Of a stretch of 64,000 nucleotides of DNA, positions 21,840 through 34,000 are shown piece by piece. The notes under the pieces were generated by a model that did no database searches, was not told the origin of the DNA, and saw only the letters and a program-made list of their open reading frames with translations. The position numbers and the translations under genes are program-made. Every line of letters begins with the position of its first letter. The stretch's first letter is position 1. The DNA comes from Paracyclopina nana (Eukaryota > Arthropoda > Copepoda > Cyclopoida > Cyclopettidae): contig JAGUCH010000007.1 of assembly GCA_019096065.1 (NCBI GenBank), positions 518,501 to 582,500 of the forward strand, in the 5' to 3' direction.

Positions 21840-24800
21840 TCAAATTTGGCTTTCTTTGTCCTCAAATTCGGTATCATCTTCACCATCTGTGTCCACGTCA
21901 TTGTCATCATTAGCGTCTGCACTAATGTGGTGGACTTTTTCTTGAGCATCTTCCTCACAACAAAAGTTTTCTTTGCTGCTTGACGATGATTCCGAGCTGT
22001 CTTCAGTTGAGTATTTGATAACATTATTGGCCTTTTTCGACAAGCTCGTTATGGTCGAGCTGGTCACCATTGAAATTGTGGAGATCTGAAAAGTGAATGA
22101 AGGCAACGTTTTTATACTGTCAATCAATCTTGGAACCGCGGAAATAGCCTATTGCGTAACAGTAACATCCATTATCTCAGTTTGTTACCAAACTTTTTAC
22201 TCTCACAAAAATGTTACTATCACCATTTCCATCTCCTCTAATCATCTATAGGGAGAGTACAAGCTGTATTTAGTTCCAATTTTGCTCACTCTGCTAGATG
22301 AGGGCGCTGCTGTCATTCTCACCAAAAAGTGGCACCAGATCTGCTCATTTAGCTCCATTTATAGGCCATTTCTGGCATTTCTTGCACTGCATTGGCCATA
22401 AGCTGAAAACATTGTCTGGTAGCTCTGCCACTCCTAATAGGACAGTCTATCACGAGTCAGGTGCATTTCCTGAGTGACTGCCTTAAATGAGCCCAATTTT
22501 CTGGGGCCTTGCCTAATGGCCTAACCAGTCTTTTGGTCATTAGTTTTAATAGCACTTACGCATCTAGTCTCCATTTTGACCGAGCAAGTTTGAGCATTTG
22601 TGATGAGAACGCCGAACTTGTCCTCATTCCCAGTCAAATTTTGCTGCTGCTGCTGCTGGTGCCCATGCTGCAATTGAGGTGAGTCCGCCACTTGATCCTC
22701 TCCCATGGGACTCGCTGATTTTGGCGGCTGCTTGGGCAACGCTCCCAATTCAATCATGGCTTGCTCCTCTTCGCATTCATTGAGAGACTTGCCAATTGTT
22801 CTCAGTGCCACTCGGCTGTTGACTTCCGGAATGTCAGCCATGGTTGGCGAGGAGCTGTTCCTGCATTGGGATTGAGCATATTAACCTGAAGGTTGGCTTT
22901 CCAAATATGGAAGTTGGAAGTTTACCTGAAGCAGAACTTGCGCTTGATGTAGATCTTGAATTTGGTGGAGATTGTGCAGTAGATGAGGAAGTTGGAGCTG
23001 GAGCTGATGAGGAGGAGCAGATGTGAGATGGATTCCATGATTAGCATCCAATTGGGTGGAATCCAGGCCTTGCCTTGGCTCACGCACTGGATGGTGATGT
23101 TGACGTTGATAATTGCTTGCAGGCCCAGGAAGAGCCGGAGTGAATTGCAGGCGAGAAACACGACGCAAATGGTCACGAGCACTCGAGCCAAGTTCATCTC
23201 ACCGTGGCGATTCGACGAGTGGACATTGGTGCGTGCTTTCTTTATTCCCCTAGGGATGATAAAAAACTTTTATTTAGCTACTGCTGGCTTTTATGAGCAA
23301 TTTGAAGCAGCGCAGCTCCCAACTTCTTTGATAATGGGCCCTGCTGGAAGTTTCCCTGTGAATGGGACTACTCACTTGTAGATCCTGTAGTTGAAGAAGG
23401 TGAGGACAAAGAATGGTCCCACTGTGGTGGTGAGGAGAGGATGGCAGATGTAGCTCAAGGTGTACCACCAAATGTAGGTGGGGTTCAGCCTGAGGTCTGT
23501 CACGTCGTATTGCACTCCTGTATCCTTGCTGTATTGGACCTGTATTCAATACAATTCATCAAATTGAGAGGCTTTCTCTATCACAATAACTGAAATTAGG
23601 CCCTGAAGGAAAACGCTTATTTTTCCTCTGTCTCGGAAGAAAGCAGCCGATATTTTGACCTCAGTCCAGTTCTTGAGACATGCCCTCAAGATACATTTTT
23701 TACATGGCAGTACATCTTGCTCAAGTATGCTACTCGATAATGAGGCTAATTTTTGAAGGCTTTCCTGCTTCTGCATCTGTATGTAGGATTAAAGAGGAAA
23801 AGGCTTTCTTTTCATCCACTTTCGATAAAGTGCCAATAATACGTCAAGTTTTCCCCATGCAATACAACTCTTATGGCACATCAATTCGGCAATCATTTTC
23901 CAAAAGTGAAATCACGAAAGGAAAAAGCCTCTTTGCATCTATGTAGTATCTTTGCTTTTCTATTGTGCGGGGCCAATTAAGCCATAAAAGTAATTGCTTC
24001 TGTGGCGCAGTACACGTTGCTGGCTACTACAATAATTACTTTACAACCGTGTATCCTACACTTGTGTGGTTGTTGTTTATTTACCTGAGTTTCCAGGAAT
24101 TTGGGGATATTGACAAGGATGGAGAAGGTGGTGACAGGCAGGGCATACACCAGCACCCTTCGCCAGGGTGTCACTCTGGCATTCAGGTCCCTGTAGTAAT
24201 GTGGATGGCAGACTGCAATGTATCTGTAAGAAAAGGCCGATTGAGGCAAAATGTTGGTGCATTTTTGGCCTTTTTGCTCACCTCTCCACTGTGATGGCCA
24301 TGGTCATGTAGATGCTGCCAGTGAGAGCCACAGCTGTGAAGGGGTACAAAAAGTAGGCGTAGAGCAGGGCATACAGCCAATTCTCCAGCCCGAAAATGGG
24401 CGATATGTGGACTGGCACACCACACGAAACGAAAATGAGGTCGTAGAACGCCAACCCCAAGAGCATTTGGTTGAAGGAGTGTTTCCTCATTTCCCTGTAA
24501 AAAAAATTGCTAATTAGTATTATGTACTACACTTTTAGAAAACTATTGCGGAAATCGGCCGCAAGAGGGAGCAGCGGTTTGTTTTTAACGGAAATTCAGC
24601 TTGACACAAATCATTGGAGTCACTCGCGCGTGAAAAATGCCAAAATGTGTGCCAAGCGGAAAAGTCCACTTCTGGTAACTTTGCCCCCACGACTCGACGG
24701 TGGCGCCACCTACACTACAAAAGCAAAAACTTTATCTAGTGCATGTCAAAGCTTGCAGCATAGTTTTCATTTATCTTTCATAACCTGTGCAAATGCCAAA

Positions 24801-25120
24801 CTTTTCAAATCATCTCAAACGCAGCAATGATCAAAGGAAAAGCCTCCCATTTCTCTCCTGAAGCTTTGACAGGCTAATTCTCAAAGGTAATGCAATTAAA
24901 AACTGAGAATCTATGCTTACTTGGTGATGAGAATCGCGATGGAAATCAGGTTTCCTATGAATCCCACAGTGCCAACGAACGAGAACAGGATGCCTTCAGC
25001 CCAGTACTGGACGTTGATCCAGAGCAGGAGCTCTGAACGGGTTAATCTGCCGCAATTCAGCTGCTCTGGTTGAATTTTGGTCATGTTCTCTTGCAGGAGG
25101 TCCATGGTGGAAATATTCAT
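21840..25120 (-). CDS. Class A GPCR, FMRFamide-receptor-like
   Basis: Seven-transmembrane neuropeptide-type receptor of 528 residues. Exons: 25120-24921, 24494-24282, 24223-24085, 23539-23376, 23249-22926, 22860-22560, 22085-21840; phases agree at all six junctions. TM1 is GILFSFVGTVGFIGNLISIA; the TM3 end is ERYIAVCHP (ERY for the usual DRY); TM6 is LVTICVVFLACNSLRLFLGL; TM7 is ISHLLLLISSSSNFLIYC, so the canonical NPxxY is SSNFLIY, a form known in FMRFamide-type receptors. N-terminus with N-glycosylation sites (NIS, NMT). Long tail with polyQ (QQQQQQ) and an acidic Ser-rich end. Being a GPCR is sure; the ligand is a guess from similarity to the fly FMRFamide receptor. Confidence 0.85.
22288..22440 (+). 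repeat. CTCF-like dispersed module in GPCR intron
   Basis: Within the last intron. It begins TGCTAGATGAGGGCGCTGCTG (a variant head with extra bases), then CACCAGATCTGC, and ends TGTCTGGTAGCTCTGCC. The arrangement matches the module at 7541-7690. Confidence 0.5.
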
Positions 25121-27446
25121 GGTGAGATATGTCAGCCTCGCGGCCTCTAACGTTCAATTGAGAGGCCTGAAAGCTCGATGTCGTATCGAAGGCCTCTTTC
25201 TCAGACAAACCGCTAATCAGAGAGGCTCCACGGTTAAAGAAGACGCTTTAGAGAGAGAAACGAAAGAGAGAGAGGAAACGTGGAACTCTTATAGCAAGCA
25301 CATGCGATATTGTTACTAGTGAGAAATAATTGTTATTATGCCATGTGAGCCTTTTTCTTCAAAATAAAGGCCCTAGGTTCCTCTTTAAAACTCATTAAGC
25401 AACTTTCCACTACATTTGCTTTTTTCAGACAGAATCCATTTGGTTCTTTTTGGTTCAAGATCGATTTTTAGCTTTCTTAGCATAATCTGTAGCTCTAATT
25501 CCAAAGGGTTTTTAATAGGGCTTCCTCATTACATATTTCATCACAGGAAATGCGTTTTGGCTTTTAAATACCTTGACCTTTCCACTTTCGGGTGTCGTAT
25601 ACCTTTGGTCGTTGGTCATAATGAGGACAGTGGAGTCAAACTATTATGACTTTTGCGACTTTTTTACAACCAAACTTTGAGAGTTGCATGCAGATGAACA
25701 CAGCCAATAAGAGAGAGTTTTATAATTGTTTTAATGAATGATGGCGCCATCTTGTCTGAGCGTTGTAGTTACGTTGGCGCCACTATGTCTGGCGAACCCA
25801 CTTCTTATGTAACGCCATCTATATATTCAAAAATCTCACCGAAATGTACTTTACTGAGTATTTTATCCAAAAATTGCATTTGAAAGTATATCTGTATGCA
25901 TCTTCTTCTTCAAGATTTCTTGAAATTGAATTTGGTAGTGAAAGTTACTCAGCAAATTTTTATGACAGTTCTTATGCAAAAAAAACCACGTGGGGATTGC
26001 CTGCATATAGTATGGAGCGCAGTACATTCATGATCTTCAGAAAGGCTTGTTCGCACATATTTGAGTCTTTCTTTATGTCTGTGATGACGATACGAAGGAG
26101 CTTTGTAAATCTTCTGTGCTGACAACACGACAACACACACAGATGAGTTATTGACAAGGCTCCTTCTAATTCTATCAGCAATCTGCATCTATTCAGTAAA
26201 TTCACTTCCATTTGGGTGGCGCCACCTTCGAGCGGGCTAAATTACCAGAAGTGGATTCTTTAGCAGCTTCATCTTTTTGGCGTTTTTGACGCGAAAGTGG
26301 CTTAAATAGTTTGTGTGGGCTACGTCGCCGGTGCAATTCAAAACAAATCACAGCGCCCTCTAGCGGCCTATTTCCGCACGTGTTTTCATCTACCATTTTT
26401 CAAATGTATTTTTTCACAACTTGCATGCGTTTGTTTTTAATTAAAAAAAAGCCACTTGTGGTTTTGAATCAGGAAAAAATCTGAATATTGCTCTTAATTT
26501 TGATAGTTCTTGATGGTCTCATAATCCATTGATAAAGTACTAATTACCCTATCAAGTTGTAATAATTAGCTGGAGTACGTATAAACTTTGCATTATATAG
26601 CAACTTTGGCAGATTTTGATGGAAAGCTCTGTATTTTTTTGCTTTTGAACTGAAAATAGTCTTTCAAGCTGCGCTTACTTCCCTTTTCTCTTACCAAGTA
26701 ATAAGCATATTTGAGCCATGAAAAGTGGTTCAAAACATTGAGCAAAACGAGTTCATTCCAGTACAGGTATAAGAAAAGGCTTCATCAATTCCATTTGAAG
26801 TTAAGCATAGCTGTACTTCATGCCAAAAGCAAATCTTGGCGCATTACACAATCACCTTACGTAAATCAAGCTGGAATTAGACATACAGGAAAAATGTCTC
26901 ATTAAGGCAATTTCGACTTTCTCTCTCTCAAAATACTGAACTCATGATAGACTTCTTGACCTATTTCACCCAAGTGCTGTAGTACAGTAGGTTACCAAAT
27001 CTTCCTCCATGTTCGTACTAGCGCAATTTCGTCTTGGATTTCCTCAATAGCCGAAGAAGTCACCTTCATAGACATAATCATGGCAATCAGAAAGCTGCTC
27101 CCATTATGTGATGTGATGTGAGCTACAATCAATTCAATCAAGTGACGTCAGCCTTAAACAGCTTCACTTCCATTGACAAATGGAGTATACGATTTTTAAT
27201 GGAGTTTGAAGGCTTGGCATTAGGCCAAATTGTTTTAATCCAGCTTCTTGCTCCTTTTTGGTGAAAAGTGTAATTTTAGAAAGCTTTTGAAGTTGAGAGG
27301 CTTTTTGCACTGGGAGACTGAGTCTTGAAATAAGCCAGCGTGAAATCACTTTTTTGGCCATTTTTTGGCCATTTGAGCTTGGCCATCATCAATTTTTCGT
27401 CTCTTGTCAAAATTGGTTTTTTTTATTCAGAGTAGAACAACCTTTT
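25121..27446. other. Intergenic, dispersed repeats only
   Basis: No gene recognised. A CTCF-type module lies on the minus strand at about 26240-26370 with head GGCCGCTAGAGGGCGCTG (26351-26368) and tail CCACTTCTGGTAAT. Several ggcgcc palindromes lie around 25740-25800 and at 26218. Confidence 0.45.
26351..26368 (-). promoter_or_regulatory. CTCF-like motif
   Basis: On the minus strand GGCCGCTAGAGGGCGCTG is a full match to the CTCF core pattern. It lies between the GPCR gene and the DRAM-like gene, a plausible boundary position. Function is inferred. Confidence 0.4.
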
Positions 27447-29210
27447 TCAAAATTGCTCTTCTAATTCAGCTTGGTGATTGGGTTGTGAGAGCAGCGGACT
27501 GCTTTTTCCATTTTGTGCCATTGAAGTCCTTGGATTGATTTCTTGCATTTCCACGTCGTTCCTGCAGGATTTCCCACAGTGGCCACCACCAGTCGTTGAG
27601 TTATGAAGCTCGACGGAGATTCCCGTCACCTGAATCGCCCTGAATTCAGGCACCATTGACAGGGCAAACGAAACGATCAACAGGGCCGAAATCCACTCGC
27701 AAATGATTGCCATTAGGGACAGCTTTCCCCTCCAATGGGAGTCGGAACTTTTTGCTGAGTCGTTCCACTGAAGTTGCCCTGAAAAAGGATTAAAACTGGA
27801 TGCTTCTGCTTTCTCCTCCATTAAAGCTCTAAGCTCCAAAATAATTGAAGTGCTTACATGCCTGAAAATAATGCGATTTTCATCTATTGCCAAAAAAGGA
27901 AAGTTCCTCTCTGAACTAATTTTCAGTTTGGTGAATTAAGCTGAAGGGCCAGATAATCGCATCCTACTTGAGCTCGGCATGAATTAATGCCTTTTTTTAA
28001 AAAAAAAAAGCTGCTTATCTCCGGATAATGATGAAAATAAAGCGAATGATTAAATGCATACCTAAATGATCTTCATGCAAGGCTGAGCAAATGGCGGCTG
28101 TGATGCCCATGATGACCACGAAAATGCCGGCAATTGTGGTAAGCATTCGAAAAAGCGCGGTTCTGCGCCGCCATTGGCCTTTTTTGGTGCCCACAGACAA
28201 GGCCATGCTTATCACGGAGTGAATGCACATCCAAAGCAAACCGCCGATAAAAGTGAGAAAGGCTCCAAACCAGTGAATTTTTTGCACGACAACCTCCTCT
28301 TTGGTCGGGCCTGCAAAACAAATACAGAATACAGATCGTCCCGCGCTTCTCGCAGCAGCAAATCAAAACATGACGGGTCGGGCGCCAAAGTCGAGCTGCA
28401 TGCAGCTAGCGCTACGCAGTGCGTGCACGGCACGCAGCGCGTAGCCTGAAAAAGCGCCTGAGAAAAATAAGCTCAATTCAACTGTTTTTATTTGCTGCGA
28501 AAAGTGTGGGGCAACCTGCACGCAAGTTTAATCTTGAACAAAATCTGGACTGCTTCCACATAAATTCAGCAAGAAATAGCCCAAGTTGTTGTTGTTGTTA
28601 GTTAGATAAAAGGGAAATTGTTGTGAAATAGTATTACTATACCTGAATTCCTTGAGGTTCTTTGAGTATGAAGCTGGAAATTGGCTATGAGGCTGAGGCC
28701 AAAGGAGACGAGAAAACCCAGGAAAAGCCCACTGCGATTCCAGGGCTGCATTTTCCTGGCGAAAAAAGGGAAAAAAAGCTGAATTCTTTTGTCCATATTC
28801 CGGCTCATATGGAAGCTTATCAAGCTTCTTTGGCAGTAGTTAGGTCCGGCCTTTTGCATATTTAATGCCACGACGAAAGGGCCTTCTTACCTCCCTTTAA
28901 AGCCTTCATCATGCCATCTGGCCTTGATTTCTGCCCTTACATGCTTGTATCGCACGAATACAGTGATGGCATGCCAGACCACAGCTCCATTGATAAGAAA
29001 GCTGAAAACCGACCTTTCGGGCACCAGGACACCCGCATCACTGATGAAGGCCAAAAAGGCCGGAAGGTGGTCCAGACTCACAGCCACGGCATATCTGAAA
29101 GAATGGCAAATAAGCCTTCGCAGTATACATAAGCATTTCGCTGCTTACGAGGTAAAAATGGCCAAAAGGATGTGAATGGCGAAGCAGATTGGCAAAAAGT
29201 CCGCCCTCAT
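27447..29210 (-). CDS. DRAM/Frag1-family multipass membrane protein
   Basis: Member of the Frag1/DRAM/Sfk1 family (DRAM1/2: lysosomal membrane proteins tied to autophagy). 319 residues from five exons: 29210-29149, 29094-28891, 28755-28643, 28310-28062, 27778-27447, all in phase. Family signatures: SLDHLPAFLAFISDAGVLVP after TM1, VFVRYKHV, WNRSGLFLGFLVSFGLSLIA, KIHWFGAFLTFIGG and ICEWISALLIVSFALSMVPE (TM6). About six transmembrane segments. The cytoplasmic tail is longer than in vertebrate DRAMs, hydrophilic, ending QAELEEQF. The ATG codes for MRADFLPICFAIHILLAI, a short exon of 62 bp. It cannot be told apart from DRAM1 versus DRAM2; the family is sure. Confidence 0.9.
28411..28445. repeat. 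Strong hairpin in DRAM-like intron
   Basis: GCTACGC-ag-TGCGTGC-acg-GCACGCA-gc-GCGTAGC: two perfect 7-bp stems separated by a 2x2 internal loop with a 3-nt loop. Just upstream lies the palindrome AGCTGCATGCAGCT (28395-28408). It is in the intron between exons 28755-28643 and 28310-28062, and is GC-rich against an AT-rich background. Confidence 0.7.
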
Positions 29211-31016
29211 AGCTGTGTGAGTGGCAATGTCACAAGGCCATAATTAATGGTCTCAAAAAAGCAGCAGCCTTTTTCCTGTTGGCCTTCTTTCCATTCGTCA
29301 GGGCTTGGTTGTGGAATTTTCAAGTGTCAGGCAAATCACCTGGGACCAGGCTTATCATGGCTAGATGATTGCCATAGTGCGCAACAACGCGCGAGCTCGA
29401 GCGCCACCTAGCGGCCATTTCCTATATCATTTAGCTACTTGGCTTGCCGTTCTTCCTCGCTTTCCTTATTATTATAAAAGTACATTTCTGTTCTCATATG
29501 GTGTACTTTACTACATTTCTACCCCTGTTATTTTTAAAAGTACTTTTTGTTATAAGTGAATTGAGTAATGTTTTTATTTTTAGTTCCCCTTAAAGTAATG
29601 ACTTTTCTCTTGGTTTTTTGTATTTTTAGCTGCCAATAAGGCAATTTTCAGTACATTCAGAAGATGAAGAAATGGGGAGCATTTCTCTTCATACGAAGAT
29701 TTTAACCAAGTTTTGGCAGGATTTTTTTTTATCTAAGGATTTATGTAAGGAAGAGTCTGTTTTCTCTGGAAAAAAAGGGCAGAGTACGTTGCAAAGCTTT
29801 TCAATTTCAAAATGCAGTTTCAGCCATTCTTTGTGATACGAAATTTTGCATGCAGTTTTTTGGCACGTTAATTTTTGCAAGGATCTTGCGATGACAGCAA
29901 CGTCATGACATGATGAAAAAGAGCCACATAAGTCTGTTGCCAAGTAGGTTCTTGCGTAACTTGCTTTTGCACTTTTCTTTGCATCAAAAGGGTAAATGTT
30001 CATACTTGATATGGCATAAGAAGGTTATATTATGTACCAAAATTACTTGATTGCCGCGGGTATCTAAAATAATTACAAGGCGCAAAAATGCTTGTACTCC
30101 ATGAAGATTAATCACGATTAACATTTAGCGCAAGTACAAGATCATTAGCGATCAAAAAGAGAAAGCCATTCCATTTTTGCTTGGAAAAAAGCAGTTTTCT
30201 TTCTTTTTCGAGCATATGGAGCTTTGACCTATGCACGAAGCTGAAATATAGCAAAGCTACTTTTCAATTCAAAAAGTCTCGGCCCAGTGTGCACGAGGTT
30301 GAGCGCGCATATCATACACGCGCGCAGGCCGCTTCTAACGCAGCTCTCTCCCCATTCCACAGTGGGCGCTCGAGGTGCTCAAAACGCGCACATTCCATTT
30401 TTCACTAAATACAAAAAATTAATTTTTAACAATTTTAACGTAGCTTGAAAGTAAGAATTTTATCGTAGCTTGTAAGTGATCAAGTTTAATTTACTTGCTT
30501 TTACTTGCATTTTAAAAGGAATGTCAAATGTTATTATGCTTAACCAGTTGGCAGTGAAAAATTAAAGATTTCCCCCATAAGTTGTCCACAGTGGATTTTA
30601 GCGTCCCAGCTCGGGTCTGACTCACCTTGAGCATCTGCCAATTGGCTGCCGTAGCGAGTGGCGTTTCCGAGCGCAGAAAGACCCTCTTTGTGGCGTTTTT
30701 CGCAAAGCAGTGGCCATAAACGCGCGCGTGGGACTCTATCAGCGACCGCTGCTAGTGGTGGATATGTCCCACATCTGCGTGCAAGGGGACTGAGATTTGC
30801 GTGGTTTTCCGGCCTTTGCTGACCTTTAGCAGCCTTTTTGGGGTAAGCAGCCTCGACTTTCCGCCATTTTGGCAATTTGGGCAGCATTCAAAAAGTGGCC
30901 CAAAGTATGATAAAAATTGCTCTTTTGTCCATTTCTTGAGCACCTGTCAATTGCCATCAATTCACATGATTCATTTTTCTGTTTTTTTGCAGGAGGAATT
31001 AAGGCAAATGTAGAAA
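29211..31016. other. Spacer upstream of integrin beta
   Basis: No protein-coding exon recognised. A CTCF-like GCGCCACCTAGCGGCC sits at 29401-29416. Immediately before the beta-integrin start is gtttttttgcag/gaggaatt (about 30983-30994), an acceptor for a 5' non-coding exon that I could not locate. GC-rich stretches around 30290-30370 and 30600-30760 could hold the promoter. Confidence 0.4.
29401..29416 (-). promoter_or_regulatory. CTCF-like motif
   Basis: Minus strand GGCCGCTAGGTGGCGC is an exact fit to the CTCF core pattern, located between the divergent DRAM-like and integrin beta genes. Inferred only. Confidence 0.4.
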
Positions 31017-34000
31017 ATGGCTCAAACGATGACGAAGGCCTTCTTTGTGTTCTTGTCCCTTTGCACAGCCCTGATTGGGGCCCAATTCAGGCAGACCGAC
31101 TACAGGGCTGGTTTCATGCTGCAAAATCCCTGTGTGTCCAAGCAAACTTGCTCGGAATGCCTGCAAACGCCAACGTGCGCATGGTGCATGAAAGAGGTAA
31201 AAAGCCACGCTCCACTCGGTATTTAGAGGCTGCTTTGAGGCCACGCCCATCATTACCACTATTAGGCAAATATTGGTGTAGTGTATTTGTGTTTATGCAC
31301 AGTGGGAATCCTGCTAGATTCTTTCCAATTTAGAATATCAATATTATAAATTGGCTTCTAATTGAGTTGGATTAATTGAGGCTATGAATCATTTTATTAC
31401 GTCACCAGGGCTGGATTATCTTGCAAAATTAAGGCCTACTCTAGGGTGAAATTGTAGATACAGGGCGCGGCGCTGAAATTGCAACCACGCTACAGCCAAT
31501 TCAGCCCATTTATTAGCAGCCCGCTGCGTGCATTTTTTGAGCCGCATCCTGTATACTTTTTGCTACACTTGATCACCAACATTTCCTTCATGATATTTTT
31601 ATTTTTGCGTGCTTTTAATTTAGTATGTAATGCAATTGAAAAAAAGTGGTCTGACATTCGTTTTGATTTAATTTTGTTAGGAGTACACCAGTGTGGATGG
31701 CTCCCCTTTGCCTAGGTGTAATAGTGAAAGCTACTACTCAGCCTCTTCCTCGTCAAGGGTGCGATGCCCTGCTGACATGGTCGTCAATCCCATGAATGTG
31801 TTCAGAATCGTGGAGAACTCGGAATTCCGGAAAGCCTCCGAGTATTACGAGGCCGTTCAAGTGAAGCCTCAGCACGTCTCGCTCAAGCTCAGGATAAGTA
31901 CGACGAATTTGCAAATGCCAAAAGTAGTCCCCTTTTTTAAATGACAATTGGTTGCAGATGAGGCCCACGATTTGGACTTTTTCTATGAGCAGGCTCAGGA
32001 TTACCCTGTGGATCTCTACTACCTGATGGATCTATCAAAATCCATGGAGGACGACAAGGAAAAGCTCTCAGCCTTGGGCGACCTCTTGAGTGCGACCATG
32101 CAGAACATAACTTCCAATTTCCGACTTGGCTTTGGATCATTTGTCGACAAAGTTGTCATGCCCTACGTGTCGACTGTGCCAAGAAAGTGAGTTTTATGGC
32201 TGCAACACTTTAATCCCTTGTTCATCTACTTATTTGTAACTCCTAACGAAAACTAATGGATTTCTGGCTTATATTCAACTTTTCGATACCTTGAGAAGAA
32301 TGACGCAATTTGCAGCTTTTCAACTTCTTCTTTTTTTGTGCCACAACTCCTTCAAATGTAATTAAGTCCAAGTGAGACAGGATTGTCAACACTCCAATTG
32401 ATTTTCAGTTTGCCAGACTGAAATTTGATTTGAAAGGCACAACTTTGATTGCGCGATGATATCCGACTAATTTGAGTGCAAGTGTGTGATTTTGTCATTT
32501 TTTTTCACCTTTTCCACCTGGAGAGAGACGATAGTTGGAAAGGCTCAGCTTAACCTGTTTGTTTTCAGGCTACTCGAGCCCTGCGATGGCTGTGCTGCTC
32601 CCTATGGCTACAAGCACCACATGAGGCTGAGCAAGGACACCTCGACATTCTCGGTAAGATTCTAATTTATAATATCCACATATATAGAGTACTGCAATGT
32701 ATCGGCTGAAGCAGATAGTGTATCACTGTATTTGTGCATAGATTGGAAGAGCCTTGCGATGGCTGCGCTGCACCTTATGGCTATAGGCATATAATGCCTT
32801 TGACAACTGATACGAGAACCTTTGCTGTAAGTCTAGTTGTGCCCTGATGTGGTGGAGTTCATCTATCTGTCGTACTTTGAGTACTTTTTCAACAATACGT
32901 TTACATCAGATTTTTTTTATGCGCAACAACTTATCAAAATCTAATTTCCTACAAACGAGACAAGATTGTCATCGTCCAGATTGCATTTCAGTTTTCAAAA
33001 CTGAATTTGTGCATCGAAGGAAATTGCTTGCTTACGTCAACATGTTCAGATGATCAACTCCACATTAGCCACGTGTGTGTGATAAGGTAGCAAAGGTTGG
33101 CATTTATCATACGCTACATATTATAAAAGGCATTCAACTGAGACAAAATGCTCCAAAATTAAGAATTGGGGGGAAAAGAAAGCTTAATCTCTTTTGATGA
33201 TGCATGTAACAAGTTTGCTTGGCTAATGCAGGGTGAGGTGAAGTCAGCTCAAGTTTCTGGCAACCTGGATGCTCCGGAAGGCGGTTTTGATGCCATCATG
33301 CAAGCCATTGTGTGCAAGAATGATATCGGTTGGCGTGACAAAGCTCGAAGGCTCCTCGTCTTCTCCACAGATGCTGGCTTTCACTATGCTGGAGATGGAA
33401 AGTTGGGTGGTATCGTGAAGCCCAACGATGGCATTTGCCACCTCGATGCCAAGGGTGTGTACACGCACTCCTCCGAGCTGGATTACCCCTCCGTCTCGCA
33501 GATCAACCACAAGGTCAAGGAGAACTCTGTCAACATCATTTTTGCTGTCACCGAGGAGCAGTTTGACGTCTACAACTTGTTGCAGCAAAATATCGAGGGA
33601 AGCTCAGTGGGAACTTTGTCCAATGACTCGTCCAACATTGTCGAGCTCGTGAAAGCCCAATATCAGGTACAGATACAGTCCGACTCGCGGAAACCGCACC
33701 AAATGTAAACAATCCTTCGCGCGGCTTGGCTGTGCAGCTGTTGCGTTTTCCGAGGCGCAACCTGTATTAGATGTGCTTCTTTTTTCAATAAGCATGATTT
33801 ATTTTAGAGTGTTGTTGCTCTACAAAACTGACTCATCCCCTTAAGATTATTTTTTTTTGTAAGTAGAGACTTTATTATGCAATCTCAGTGGAGCTTATGC
33901 CATTTTTAGGCTCAATATTTACACGCTCAATTATTGCTTTTAGCAAAGCTTGCAGCTATTTTTGTTGGCATGTAATCTGCAGCATTGATTGATTTTCCTG

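Larger units (their letters stand above)
32360..33050 (+). repeat. Copies of the TTCAGTTT/AAACTGAA repeat family
   Basis: Copies at about 32370-32470 (gattttcagtttgccagact gaaa) and 32940-33045 (gattgtcatcgtccagattg, then tttcagttttcaaaactgaa, then gcttgcttacgtcaac), flanking the alternative beta exons. They share layout with copies at 35390-35490 and 36435-36525. Confidence 0.55.

Noticed and set aside
22881-23381. Frames of about 90-130 codons around 23.0-23.4 kb, in other registers than the GPCR
   Set aside because: They overlap GPCR exon 5, whose frame is supported by splice phase and TM6/TM7 motifs.
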